From: Pyrrhosoma nymphula
Taxonomy: Eukaryota; Arthropoda; Insecta; Odonata; Coenagrionidae
Direction of reading: 5' to 3'
Assembly: GCA_963573305.1 (NCBI GenBank)
Contig: OY754332.1
Coordinates: 142,593,977-142,657,976 of the forward strand
DNA length: 64,000 nucleotides
Position 1 is the stretch's first letter, and each line of letters starts with the position of its first letter. The position numbers and the translations under genes were made by a program. Positions 42,413 to 52,384 of this stretch are shown here, piece by piece. Under the pieces are notes generated by a model. The model had not been told where the DNA came from and made no database searches. It saw only the letters and a list, made by a program, of their open reading frames with translations.

Positions 42413-43700
42413 TCATGCATTTGTCGGTCGCAAACTGGAACATGCACGAGAGGCTAAATATTTCGTATTGAAGTTTTGCAAAAGAACAGAGAGTATATTT
42501 TAGTATAAGTCCTCGAAAAGGTGAGCATGCTATTTAAGTCGACCGATGTGCATTCCATTCTCAATAAAAATATTTTAATCGAACTCCTAAAGGGACTATT
42601 TTGTTTTGTCTAAGACGCGGATGATTACTATGGACACGGCGTAAGAACACGGCGCTTTCCGGCGAATTGCTGTGTTTTTAACTTTACGTTCGAGCAACGA
42701 TTATTTAAAGTTTGTTTTAGTTTTTGATTTGAATGATATTTTAAGAAGTATCGCAGTGTGATATATTTTTTAAGTACAAATAATTTAAAACATACTATTC
42801 TTGGACTTTAAATGTGAATAGTGGTCTTGAATGCTGTGCAACGCAATTTTGGAAAATAGTTTCTATCGCACGTCTTTTTTTGTTTTAAGCTGTGGCGATT
42901 ATCCCATTGGAGCATTTAATTTCATGTTTTAAATAAGTTAACATCAGTTTTCAATGTGCAAGAAACAACAATGTCATTTTTGGTGATAATATATAAACGA
43001 AGGTTTTGCGTGTGTTTTGGCTGTGTATGTTACATTATGGCATGCCAGTGATTACAAGCGTTATTTATGTGCTACGATGGATTGCGTGTCAAAGTGGTGA
43101 TATTTTTACGTAAATTTGTTGACTTGATCTGTTTAAATACCTTGTGTTATGACATGAATAGCATTAAAAGTGTAACAAATGCGTAGTAAGTGTTGGAGAA
43201 GACGTAACAGCAATCAGTTCGTTGTCTCTATTATTGACTAAATTAAGATGTGGAATCTATTTGAATTGAAGTCACGTTGGTGACTAGGTGAATTGTTCTT
43301 GTCTTTTAATTGTGTCTGTAAACGTCCCAGTGAATGGATAAACGGTGAAGTTTATCATTCTTCATTCAGTGCATTTTGCCACCCCAAGTTTCATCTATTA
43401 ATTTCTTTGCATTGTTGTGTCCAATATGATTTTGTTGAAATAAGTTATTAATCCGTCTATATTTTAGGCAGGTAATGACTAAGTAGCAATAGGCATTAGG
43501 ATTTGTCATTGGCAGATATTATTGTGTTATTGTAGAATACCATAAATTGTGAGTGTGGTTGGTTGTTTACATCCAAGTGAAAGGGTTATTATTTGTTGTC
43601 TACTTACAAAATTTATGTTGTTTCACTATATATTCGACAGTCAGAGCTCAGCTTTTGTGTGGTTCGGATCGATCTCTCCGGCTCTCTCCTGTGTTGCGCA
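42371..43700. other. TIR-element sequence and probable 5' UTR of L-43
   Basis: 42,371-42,440 is rich in CGAC/GTCGG words like the TIR arms. 42,480-43,700 is AT-rich non-coding sequence; part of it is probably the 5' UTR of the LINE that starts coding at 43,701. The exact LINE start is not seen. Confidence 0.4.
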
Positions 43701-44678
43701 ATGCCCAACTGCGGTGCATTTGTCAAATCCATCAAGCGTGACCACAAGTCGCTCTCTTGCTTTGAGTGTAAGGCTTATTATCAATCACTGTGCCTTTCAA
43801 TATCTGAAGCCGATTTTAAGGTGCTTAGTGACCAACTTAGACCATGGTATTGCGACGCTTGTCGGGCCAAGATCGGCTGTGTCAGTGATGGAGAGCAAAC
43901 CAGTAAAGCTCCTGAGAACGAGTCCGCAAGTCCCTGTTGGTCTCCTGATCGTGTGAGTGAAATCTTGAAAGATTTATCTACTAGTGTGAAAGAAATCCGG
44001 ACGGATCAGGGTGAAATTTGCAAATCAATATCTCGCTGGGAAGAGTTGGCCGGGGGGTATACCAAGTCTATCGAGCTCATTAATGCCTACCTAGTCAAAA
44101 TAAATGATTCCCTGAATCATATATTAAGTGAAAACATCAGCCTTAAGAAACAACTATGTGAGACGGAAGCTCGCCTTAATCGTGTTGAGCAAGAGCAACT
44201 CCGGAACGTGATTGAAATCCATGGGATTCCTTACTCCGAAGGCGCGATAGCTGGGGCCCTGATTTGTCAAGTTGGAACTGCCCTGGGAATTAAATTGGAT
44301 ACCAATGAAATCGATTACGCCTATAGGGGTGGTTCCAACCGTACCGCAAATTCTCACCCGGCACCCAGACCTGCCCCTCTTATTGTCCGTTTCCTACGAT
44401 CCAGCACTGCTGCTGCATTTTTAAACGGTAGACGCATAAAAAGTGACCTGAAACTCAACGACATCGTTGCCGACCGGAACCCCACCGACCCACCTGTCTA
44501 CATTAATGAATCCTTGACATTCTTAAACCAAAAACTTTATGCAATGGCCAGAGGACTAAAAAAAGAAGGCAAAATCAAAAACGTGTGGATTCGTAATGGC
44601 CGTGTGTTTGCTCGTGTCCGTGATGGTGGTGAACGCATCTCTATCCTTGGTGAAACTGACCTTGACGCTTTAAAATAA
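43701..44678 (+). CDS. L-43 ORF1: PHD-like zinc finger, coiled coil and RRM-like protein
   Basis: 325 residues from the ATG at 43,701; the frame is open 36 codons further upstream, but MPNCGAFVKS begins the recognisable domain. Residues 4-55 hold a cysteine pattern (C4, SCFEC near 20-23, SLC, WYCDAC) like the PHD finger found in ORF1 of some CR1/Jockey-group LINEs, though the usual His is not obvious. Residues about 85-185 look like a coiled coil (heptads in SLNHILSENISLKKQL). From about 185, NVIEIHGIPYSEG starts an RRM-like domain as in LINE-1-type ORF1. The C-terminus has PPVYINESLTFLNQKLYAMA, alike to the L-57 ORF1 tail. The protein would chaperone element RNA. Intact, unlike ORF2. Confidence 0.8.
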   Translation: MPNCGAFVKSIKRDHKSLSCFECKAYYQSLCLSISEADFKVLSDQLRPWYCDACRAKIGCVSDGEQTSKAPENESASPCWSPDRVSEILKDLSTSVKEIRTDQGEICKSISRWEELAGGYTKSIELINAYLVKINDSLNHILSENISLKKQLCETEARLNRVEQEQLRNVIEIHGIPYSEGAIAGALICQVGTALGIKLDTNEIDYAYRGGSNRTANSHPAPRPAPLIVRFLRSSTAAAFLNGRRIKSDLKLNDIVADRNPTDPPVYINESLTFLNQKLYAMARGLKKEGKIKNVWIRNGRVFARVRDGGERISILGETDLDALK

Positions 44679-44699
44679 GATACGGGGGCCTGTTCACCA

Positions 44700-47522
44700 C
44701 CCGCAGGTCTACCGACTGCCAGTGAAATCAACATCTCCCTCGTTAACTGTCAATCTTTACTGTGTCATATCGACGAATTCCGGGCCCATTTTTCTTCCAG
44801 TGCAAGTGACATTGACCGAAACGTGGTTAAAACCAAATATACCTGATAGCATGGTTGAACTTAGTGAACACTACTTGCTCAGACATGATCGGATCGGGAA
44901 AGGCGGTGGCGGGGTTGGTGCCTTCATTCATCATAGACTGAGTTCGTCGGTACTGGCGACCTCTTCTACGACCTATGAATGCCGACCTGAGTTCATGGTT
45001 ATTGAAGTTCATGGTACAAACCTTTCCAAACTTCTATTTGTTTTTATAGACCTCCAAATGTTGGGTCCTTGACTGATATTGAACAAGCCTATACAACCTT
45101 TAGTCCAAACTATAAAAACATTGTAATTGTAGGTGACTTTAACGCTGATCTGCTACGGGATAGCTATCATTCTTCCTTCATCAGGAATTTCATTTTTAAT
45201 TATAATCTTTATGTTGCCTCAACGCAGCCCACACATCACACAAAATATAGTCATACTCTTCTCGATCTCTGTATCGTTGATTCCCCTGAAAAAGTCTCTT
45301 CATTTTCACAATCCCCTGTGCCTTTCCTCTCCGCACATGACAAAATTTCATTCTCCTACACATTCAATTCTCCTTGCCTTCCTATACCCAAAATTTTCTA
45401 CCGTGATCTTAAAAACTTCGATGCAGCCAAGTTTCAGGATGACCTGCTCACTTTTGACTCGAAAAATCTATTTAGCTCCTCGTCCATTGATTCAAAATTA
45501 GAATTCTTTAATCTGAAATTCTTAGTGTATAAATTGTCATGCCCCCCTGCGAACATGCACAGCTAGACGACCTTCAGCCCCCTGGCTGACTAATGACATT
45601 AAGCAAGAAATGAAGGAACGCGATGTTTCACGAAGAATTTTCACACGAACAAAAAGCCAGACTGCTTACACTGAGTTTATCGTTTTGCGTAATCAGGTGA
45701 AGCACCTTGTCATGGAGTCTAAGAAAAAATATTATGTAACCACCTTCTCCAATTTGACAGAACAAAACCAGGTCTGGAGGGAACTTAGAAGTCTTGGACT
45801 CGTGCAGCGGAGAAACAAGCAGCCCATGCATGAATTCTCTATTAACGATCTAAACAAGCATTTCACTCCCACCTTTGCCTCTGAGAGAAATAGCATAGCA
45901 GACATATTCGGTCTCTCTAACCTTGATTCACTCGTACCCTATAACGAGAGTAATTTCTTCTTCCAATACGTAACCCCTTATAACCTACGTAAAACGTTAT
46001 CTTTCTCTAAATCCAACTCAATTGGGGTCGATGGAATCTCAGTTAAATTTATCAAGGCCTCGTCAACTGTACTTCTACCTGTAATACTTGATATTTTTAA
46101 CTTTTCCTTAATGTCATCTGAATTTCCGATTATATGGAAATCATCACTTTTTACTCCAATTCAAAAGGTTAAAAAGCCAACTTCTCCCAGTGATTATCGG
46201 CCAATCTCTATTTTGTGCTCTCTTTCTAAATGCTTCGAAAGGATTGTTTTTCAGCAGGTTACGAATTATCTGAACCAAAACAACTTGAATGATCCATATC
46301 AATCTGGAATTAGGAAAAACTTCTCTACGCAAACAGCGCTACTCAAATTAACGGATGATGTACGTCGAGGAATTGATAAACGGATGGTCACAATTCTGGT
46401 TTTATTTGATTTTACCAATGCTTTTGGTCTTGTTAATCACGCCAAACTTCTCCACAAGTTGAAAAACCTTAATTTTTATTGTTCCACACTTAACTGGTTT
46501 TACTCCTATCTAAAAGATCGCCAACAGGCAGTCAAGGACGCGAATGGGAATACATCGCAATGGACCACTGTCCATTGTGGGGTCCCGCAAGGGTCAGTTC
46601 TTGGTCCTCTCCTATTTTCCTTGTATGTCCTTGATCTGCCCAAGTGTATTTTAAATTGTAAATACCTTTTATATGCTGACGACTTACAGATTTATCACCA
46701 ATGCCATTTGCATGACCTGAATGATGCAATTTCCAAAGTCAATCAGGATGTTCAAGCCATCAATTCATGGGCTGTAGACAATAACTTTGTGCTTAACCCC
46801 AGAAAAACGAAGTCTATGTTACTCGGTGCCTCAAAACTACTCAAACATGTTGACTTTGATGTTTTGCCAAAGATTATTGTTGGTGATGCGGAAATATCAT
46901 ATGCAAACTCCGTTAAAAATCTTGGGGTCATATTGATGCCCAATTTGTCTTGGCAAAACCATGTTCAAGCCATCAGCAATAAGATTAACATGATCCTGTT
47001 TCAGCTAAAAATTCATAAAAACCTTTTGCCCTCTCATACCGCCAAGCAACTGGTATCCTCGCTAATATTCCCCCATATTGATTACTGCTGTCTTGTTTAT
47101 CATGACCTAACTGAAGAGATAACACCATGATTCAACGACAACTAAATATGTGTGTCAGGTTCATTTATGATCTTAAAAAAGATCATATAACCCCTTATTT
47201 TTCTAAGTTAGAATGGCTTAAAGGTAAAACAAGGAGGGAATACATGCTTGCCTCCTTTTTATATAAACTTTTCAATTGTCAACAGCCTGAATATATCATG
47301 CAATTTTTTCAGTCTAAAGAGAAAAATCGAAATGTTGCAACTCGAATGTCACCAGATTTTTTAATTGTCCCACTACACCGAACCTCTACATTTAATAAAT
47401 CCTTTTCTGTTGTTGGGACAAGGATATGGAATAGTACTCCTGAACTAATCAAAAACTCCAAATCACTGATTGCTTTCAAAAACATACTGTTCAATAAAAT
47501 GCTATTACAGGAAAAAATTTAA
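44700..47522 (+). pseudogene. L-43 ORF2: endonuclease and reverse transcriptase, broken
   Basis: Endonuclease in pieces: INISLVNCQSLLCHIDEF (44,730), LTETWLKPNIPDS, DRIGKGGGGVGAFIHH (44,722-45,072), IVIVGDFNADLL and LSAHDKISFSY (45,069-45,566; SDH is AHD). RT at 45,610-47,130: NSIGVDGISVKFIKA, YRPISILCSLSKCFERIV, GIRKNFSTQTALLKL, FDFTNAFGLVNH, HCGVPQGSVLGPLLFSLYVL, LLYADDLQIY and NLGVILMPNLSW. The C-terminal part is at 47,127-47,522 after a one-frame step. Breaks are near 45,070, 45,567 and 47,125. In FDFTNAFG the second Asp of the usual KAFD is G. Inactive. Confidence 0.8.
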
Positions 47523-47627
47523 TTTACCTATATGCTTGTATTTTTTGTTACCATTATTATATCATTTATTGTATGTATCCAATTTAACTGTGTACTCGAG
47601 CTCTGATACTAATGTATACCTTTGTAT

Positions 47628-47655
47628 GTTCTTAGTGGACCAAGGGTCCAAGAAC
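47628..47655 (+). repeat. 3' hairpin of L-43
   Basis: GTTCTT-GGACC (47,628-47,641) pairs with GGTCC-AAGAAC (47,645-47,655) with a 3-nt interruption. Such stems near the end of CR1-group LINEs are thought to be recognised by the RT. Confidence 0.65.
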
Positions 47656-47690
47656 AATAAATATTTCTTTATCCTTATCTTATATATCCT

Positions 47691-48560
47691 TCATTCAGTA
47701 AATTTTACCACCTCAAAAGTTGTGTTTTCATTTACTCGACTTGATGTCAATACCATGGATTGTTCCTCTACTTGAATGCCGCTGTGTGTGCCTGGAGAAA
47801 TAGTGGAAATGATTTAAAGCTGCCTTATATATCTCACGGTAGGTATTCATGTATGCTACAGGAAAGCCCTTAACAAGCGGTAAATGGTCTTCTAAAAGTG
47901 AGCTACATAAGTATTTGTATTTGATGTGATGGGACGAAGGTTGTTTACTAGTGTGTGTAGTGTTGGTTAGCGCGTTGATGCCGGGGACTGGCTCGAGGAT
48001 AGTAATTGTGTCAATAAATATCCAAATCAATTTATGTCTGAAGTTATATATACCAAGATGTCATATTTGTCTGAGCTTAGTATGGTAAATGACCTTAGAA
48101 GTGATAGGATTGAGTGTGGGTCACCTTTAACTGCTAAATCTGTACAGAAAAGAGTATATTAAATGTATTCAGATATAGGATATAATCCTAGTTCAATTTT
48201 ATTTCCAGAATGTATAAAATCTAGATGCAGATTTAATCCTTTTTGTTATGTGATGGGACGAAGGTTGTGTTAAAACGCCGCACACTCATTTAAGGTGATT
48301 GAAAGTTAATATTTATCAACTAATTACAATCTCCTTGCACCCAACTATTGCACTTTCGGTGTAGGAAACTTCTCACACTGAAGATGATCACAACGAAAGC
48401 ACTGTATTTAATATACTTAAGGAAATAATGGCAAAATCAAAAGTAATGGAGGTATGCATAATTAATAACTCCAAATTGCAAAGAAAAGTAATAAGCTACG
48501 TGGAGATTAGCCAATTTTCACAATATTAACCTCAGATACGGCCGTATTGTCAAGAGCAGA
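47691..48560. other. AT-rich interior of the TIR element
   Basis: No gene seen. ATGTGATGGGACGAAGGTTG occurs at 47,924 and again at 48,248 (21 identical bases in total). Confidence 0.5.
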
Positions 48561-48569
48561 ACACTTCAC

Positions 48570-48810
48570 CAACTTCACCTTTTTTACCCAGCGTTCACCT
48601 CGCGAATCGGGGAAATACGTGTCGGTGGGCCTATCGTGGGCTTCAAAATCGTCGGTGGGATCACCTCGGCTGACCGACGATTGTCGGTGAAGTTATCGAC
48701 GAGTATCGGTAGAAGGTGCCCCCGGAATAGCTCTTAACCGACATGTGTCGGTTGGGCGAGTTAGCGACACCGATAAGTGTCGGTCGCATGTACAGAATTC
48801 CGCCCCCAGG
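48570..48810 (-). repeat. Right arm and terminal inverted repeat of the 9.4-kb element
   Basis: Rich in GTCGGT/ACCGAC words. ACCGAC-N4-GTCGGT or a one-off variant lies at 48,673-48,688, 48,737-48,752 and 48,769-48,784; the left arm has one at 39,393-39,408. The tip 48,779-48,810 is the inverted partner of 39,367-39,398. Confidence 0.65.
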
Positions 48811-48813
48811 TGA

Positions 48814-48892
48814 TGCACTCCACCCCTGCTAAGGAGAATGTCACAGAGGAAATTGAGGAACTAAGGAGGGAACTTATGTCATTGAAGAGGGA
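48814..48892 (+). other. Exon-like frame, right half
   Basis: Encodes STPAKENVTEEIEELRRELM and SLKREI, a short coiled-coil-like helix, in frame with 39,288-39,366. A possible splice donor CCGTAAAT follows at about 48,893. No family recognised. Confidence 0.45.
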
Positions 48893-48914
48893 GATCCGTA
48901 AATTTGTGTGCTTG

Positions 48915-49250
48915 TTATGTTGTGTGTTGTAAACACATTGTGTGCTTCACTATAAAGGATTGCGTGCCATGTTCAAATACATTGCATACCCATTCTTGAG
49001 CTCTAAAGCTTTCTTTAGTACTGATCACATGTATAACCCATAGTAGCTCGGCCGCTTTCACATCACTGTGAGGTAAGAAACCAAGGCCTGAGGTGGATGC
49101 AGCTTGAGAGTTGGACGCGGAGGTCGAGGACGCCGCCGTGCTGGAAGGGAGCGAAAATTCAGTTGCGGGAGGAGGTGAATCATTCGTAGCTGTCGACGAC
49201 TGGACGTCAGCGCAACGAACATCTAGCGCAGCACTGGTGACCGACGTTCC
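48915..49250 (-). other. Predicted terminal exon of an unidentified gene
   Basis: Minus-strand frame open for 111 codons from a good splice acceptor (ATTTTCTTAG, just right of 49,250) to a TAA at 48,915-48,917. It has no starting ATG, so simple ORF calling misses it. It encodes a Ser/Thr/Ala-rich part (SLPSSTAASSTSASNSQAAS) and then SDVKAAELLWVIHVISTKES. The latter resembles a segment (D..KAELLW.L..V..H.S) that I recall from uncharacterised animal proteins, without being able to name the family. The 44-bp upstream exon candidate at 49,435-49,478 has matching phase. It could be a host gene end or another kind of transposon. Confidence 0.4.
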
Positions 49251-49434
49251 CTAAGAAAATCATTTCAGTTAATTAAGTTTTTCAATGCAATAGAATAGAA
49301 TAAAATATTGTAACACTGAAAACAGACCGTACCGCATCAAATCCAGCTACGTGAAAAATAAGTCGATAACGCTTTCAGTTTAGATTATTCATCATCAAAT
49401 AACTAATTATAGCTTGCGATTTTCCCTTTCCTAC

Positions 49435-49478
49435 CACCGTCACCTCGACGTCTGAGCTCACTGTTGCTGTACTATCGC
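49435..49478 (-). other. Predicted small upstream exon
   Basis: Flanked by TTTCTTTTGCAG (acceptor) and GTAGGAAAG (donor-like) on the minus strand. Encodes DSTATVSSDVEVTV. Its end is in codon phase 0 and the exon at 49,250 starts in phase 0, so the two would join without a frameshift. Confidence 0.35.
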
Positions 49479-51060
49479 CTGCAAAAGAAATGTCGCAACA
49501 GCATCGAGTTTCCTTAAATGCGCGCTGGAGGGCTATTATTTAACTCGAGGTTAGAATTTCTACCCACCTAGTTCTCCCCGGTCCTTCTCGCCTCGCGCAA
49601 TTATGTAACTGGGGGGTCAAAAGGATTTTTCGGACGAGAAAATGAGATTCTCGCATGAAAACTATAAGTATGAAAAGTTTCGGAACAGTCCGGTAAATAT
49701 TCCCCAAGCCAATGAGAACATAGACAGCTATCAAGTGATGAAGCAGATAGCTGTCGACTTTAAACTGAAGTTATATGGCTGTTAGAATATGATATGAAAT
49801 GAAGTATATTATTGTGTAGAATTTATGACAAAACATTAGTGAATTTCAAAATGTATTGACTTGTTACAAATGTAATTTCATGACTGCGAATTGATGCTGT
49901 AACTTGCCACGAAGAAACTTGTCCCACATAGATTATTCGGGCGGTCATTCAATTTATCGTGCGCTAATTTAAAAAAACAACATAATATATTAATTACTTT
50001 GCACAAAATGTCAAAATGAAGCTGAGATATCCAAAAAGAAAAACAATTTTATGCTCCATTTTTAATTATAGCAATCGAAAATATGGCTTACGTTAAGTTT
50101 ATGCTCTAAGTTTGTTGATAAGCACCTTAGCGGATTTGCTACCAAAATAAAGCACCCTATGCATTAACATTGCATTCTGGTTTATCTGATAATCCTATTT
50201 TTCTCCATGTAATTACATGCATAAATTCCGTGTTTGAGAAATATTAAGACAACAACAATGATTTGTAGTTGCCTCAATACTGGCTGGTGTGCGAAGCATA
50301 ATGAGTGAGACTCATTAATCTTTTTCTACCACAATATACAGTGAGTGTAACAATGAATTATCTTTATCTGTCAATTCAAGAGTTATTATCTCATCTTGAC
50401 ACCCGCTCACTATACCCCCTCAATGCAACAGATAATCGAGTTTTCGCTGCATGTGTCATTGTACGCTAGAAGAACTTCGTCGTCCATTCAGTAGTTCTCA
50501 ATAAAAAAAATATTTATAACAAAGAAATGGAAGATAAATCCAAGATTCTGAAAGTAGAATTTATCATATAATGTCAATGAAGATATAATTTAAATTTACC
50601 CTACCTACACCTAAAATGCCCCATTGCTACTCGCATAAACTTGGAAAAATCGCATTTTTAATCCTCGTCCTAAACCTTTCTCATTGATTATTCAGCATGT
50701 TTAGTTATAACTATTATACATATAAATTTATTAAGGTGAAAGAAGATAAATTATTTAGCAGTATAGGCTTGAAAAGTGGTGTTGAGGAGCAACAAACTGT
50801 CATAAGGCGAATGAGTCGCGTTATACGACCCCCTAAGCTGGCCGTGAGAGAGGTAGGCGTAAAGTAGGATGCTCGCGTGGGGCGAGAAAAGTTACATAAT
50901 CGCAAAAAGCGAGAATATGATACAAATGCAAGAATACTCCCGAAAGTTGTGGTTCTCGCACGGAGAAAAAGTTACATAATAGGGGTAGTACTGCAGTCCG
51001 CCACTACACGCTACTGCAACCCACCACTCCTTCCACATACAGGTAGCTCGCTGCTTTCAT
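49479..51060. other. AT-rich spacer, nothing recognised
   Basis: No supported coding sequence over about 1.6 kb. If the exon-like frames to the left belong to a gene, this could be intron or upstream sequence. Confidence 0.45.
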
Positions 51061-51074
51061 CTCCCCACCAGCAG

Positions 51075-51228
51075 GGCTATTACGCAGCTCATCTCATCTG
51101 TTCCATCTTGACCACGGCTACGTGGATTTGGGATGCACAGCCAATCAGCTTCCTTCATGCGCTGGAATCCACGTGGCCGCGGTGGAGACGGAACGCACAG
51201 AACAGATGAGGTGAGCTGCGCAATAGCC
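51075..51228. repeat. Foldback (long inverted repeat) element
   Basis: Left arm 51,075-51,128 and right arm 51,166-51,228 are inverted copies around a 37-bp spacer. Shared pieces include GGCTATT-CGCAGCTCA, CTCATCTGTTC and CACGTGGATT (or near forms). The right arm is about nine bases longer. The whole can fold into one imperfect hairpin of about 154 nt. No target duplication was recognised. Confidence 0.7.
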
Positions 51229-51239
51229 GTACAGGCACG

Positions 51240-51606
51240 CACACAAACACACACACACCCGCGGTCGCCTCACAGGAGGCAACAATGCGAGAGTACATAA
51301 GCTCTTTATTCTGCAAGAATTGAGAACATAATTTTGTTCTCTTTGAACCGAGAGCTCGCAGCTTACCTTAGTTCTGAAAACTTGAAATTTATGTTGCGGG
51401 TGGAGCTCAGAAACAACTCTTCGCACAACAGTTGCCGATTTTCCCTGTGATTTTTTCCCAAAAAAAATTCCGTGTTTTCCCTGTTTTTTCCAGAAAGTGG
51501 GCACCCTGTTTTAAGTAAATTAATTTTTTCAGTTTATGGAAGCAAGCTATGATACGTCTAAATACTGTATTAGTCTGAGCTGAATACGTGCTTTTGATGT
51601 TCCACT
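51240..51606. other. CA-rich stretch and low-complexity spacer
   Basis: A short CA microsatellite at 51,241-51,260, then a region with repeated TTTTCCCTG words ending GGGCACCCTG (51,503-51,512). The last resembles one hAT-like end, but no partner end was found. Confidence 0.35.
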
Positions 51607-52184
51607 CTACTGTTCAGTTGCTTCTTTGAAAATTAAAAAAAAATCTTCAAAACCGTAGGACGTGTCAATTGATGATAAATATCGCCGCACGGTTCTGACA
51701 TTGAGAAGAGGCAAAATTTCATATTCTCGAATGAGCCTGAATCCCACAGGTGATCGAATTTGAAACAAAATGATCATCATCAGCCAATCCCCGGAATACT
51801 GTCTTCCACTTACATTCCGGAGCTTCGCATATTGCACAATTTCTTTTAGGGCAGACAATCGGTTTTTTGGGACGTTGGGGTGGGACTCCAAGGATCCCTC
51901 TGCCACTTTATTCATCAACTCGTGCACCTCATTACGAAGGGTATTAATTTTGCCCTTGCCAAAGACCGCCGACGGTTCCCCGTCTTGCTTTTCATTGCTT
52001 GCAAAGCTACTTTACTCTTGGGGTTATGATACACTCTAAACCGTTTCAAGATGACTCTTCGTATGTGACTTCTAAGGCGCTTTTGGTTCAGTGTTCTCCT
52101 AGCCTGTTTATAATGGCGACACCAATCCTCAACATTTATAATCAACGGACAGCTTTTATGCCTGCATTGCCAATAACCGTCCAT
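51607..52184 (-). pseudogene. P-element/THAP-type transposase fragment
   Basis: Minus strand, two overlapping frames. 51,607-51,927 encodes RLSALKEIVQYAKLRNVSGR, QYSGDWLMMIILFQIRSPVG and FRLIREYEILPLLNVRTVRR. The pattern (RQYS...., SP..Y..LR....LP...T++.Y) is what I associate with the helical region of P-element and THAP9-like transposases that precedes the catalytic domain. 51,915-52,184 continues upstream with a Cys-containing basic stretch of uncertain meaning; a frame step lies near 51,930. THAP zinc finger and RNase H-like catalytic residues are not visible. Such proteins mobilise P-type DNA transposons, and a few are host-domesticated. Confidence 0.55.
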
Positions 52185-52384
52185 TTAACAGATTCCGCTC
52201 GACATTTCGCTCAATCCTCCCCTCGTCACATCACCCCGGCAAATCCAACCTCATTATTATCTCTCTCACTTAAGGAAAATCATCCACTTCACCTTGAAGA
52301 CCAAATCTGTCACATCAAACTTTCTTCCCAAGCACTTAACAGGAAACAGCACAACTTTCCGAAACACAAACTTAAGATTAAACT

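Larger units (their letters stand above)
43701..47690 (+). mobile_element. L-43: CR1/Jockey-group LINE with ORF1 and ORF2
   Basis: Plus-strand LINE with intact ORF1 (43,701-44,678), broken ORF2 (about 44,700-47,522) and a 3' UTR ending in the hairpin at 47,628-47,655 and an AATAAATATTTCTTTATCC end. The upstream boundary lies somewhere before 43,701. Sits inside the 9.4-kb TIR element. Confidence 0.75.
39367..48810. mobile_element. Candidate 9.4-kb terminal-inverted-repeat element
   Basis: Left end 39,367-39,398 and right end 48,779-48,810 are inverted copies sharing GGGCGGAATTCTGTACATG and CGACCGAC. Flanks carry the direct repeat TGA (39,364-39,366 and 48,811-48,813). Both subterminal arms hold the interrupted palindrome ACCGAC-N4-GTCGGT. 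No transposase is visible inside. The interior is largely two LINE insertions (CR1 copy 1 and L-43) plus non-coding DNA, so the original element was non-autonomous or its transposase decayed. Superfamily is not assigned; a 3-bp duplication would suit Harbinger-like elements. Confidence 0.55.

Noticed and set aside
43363..47720. Similar 25-bp stretches (CTTCATTCAGTGCATTTTGCC and a variant at 47,689) as L-43 target duplication
   Set aside because: About 80 percent identity over AT-rich words; the L-43 5' end is not defined, so the link is too weak.
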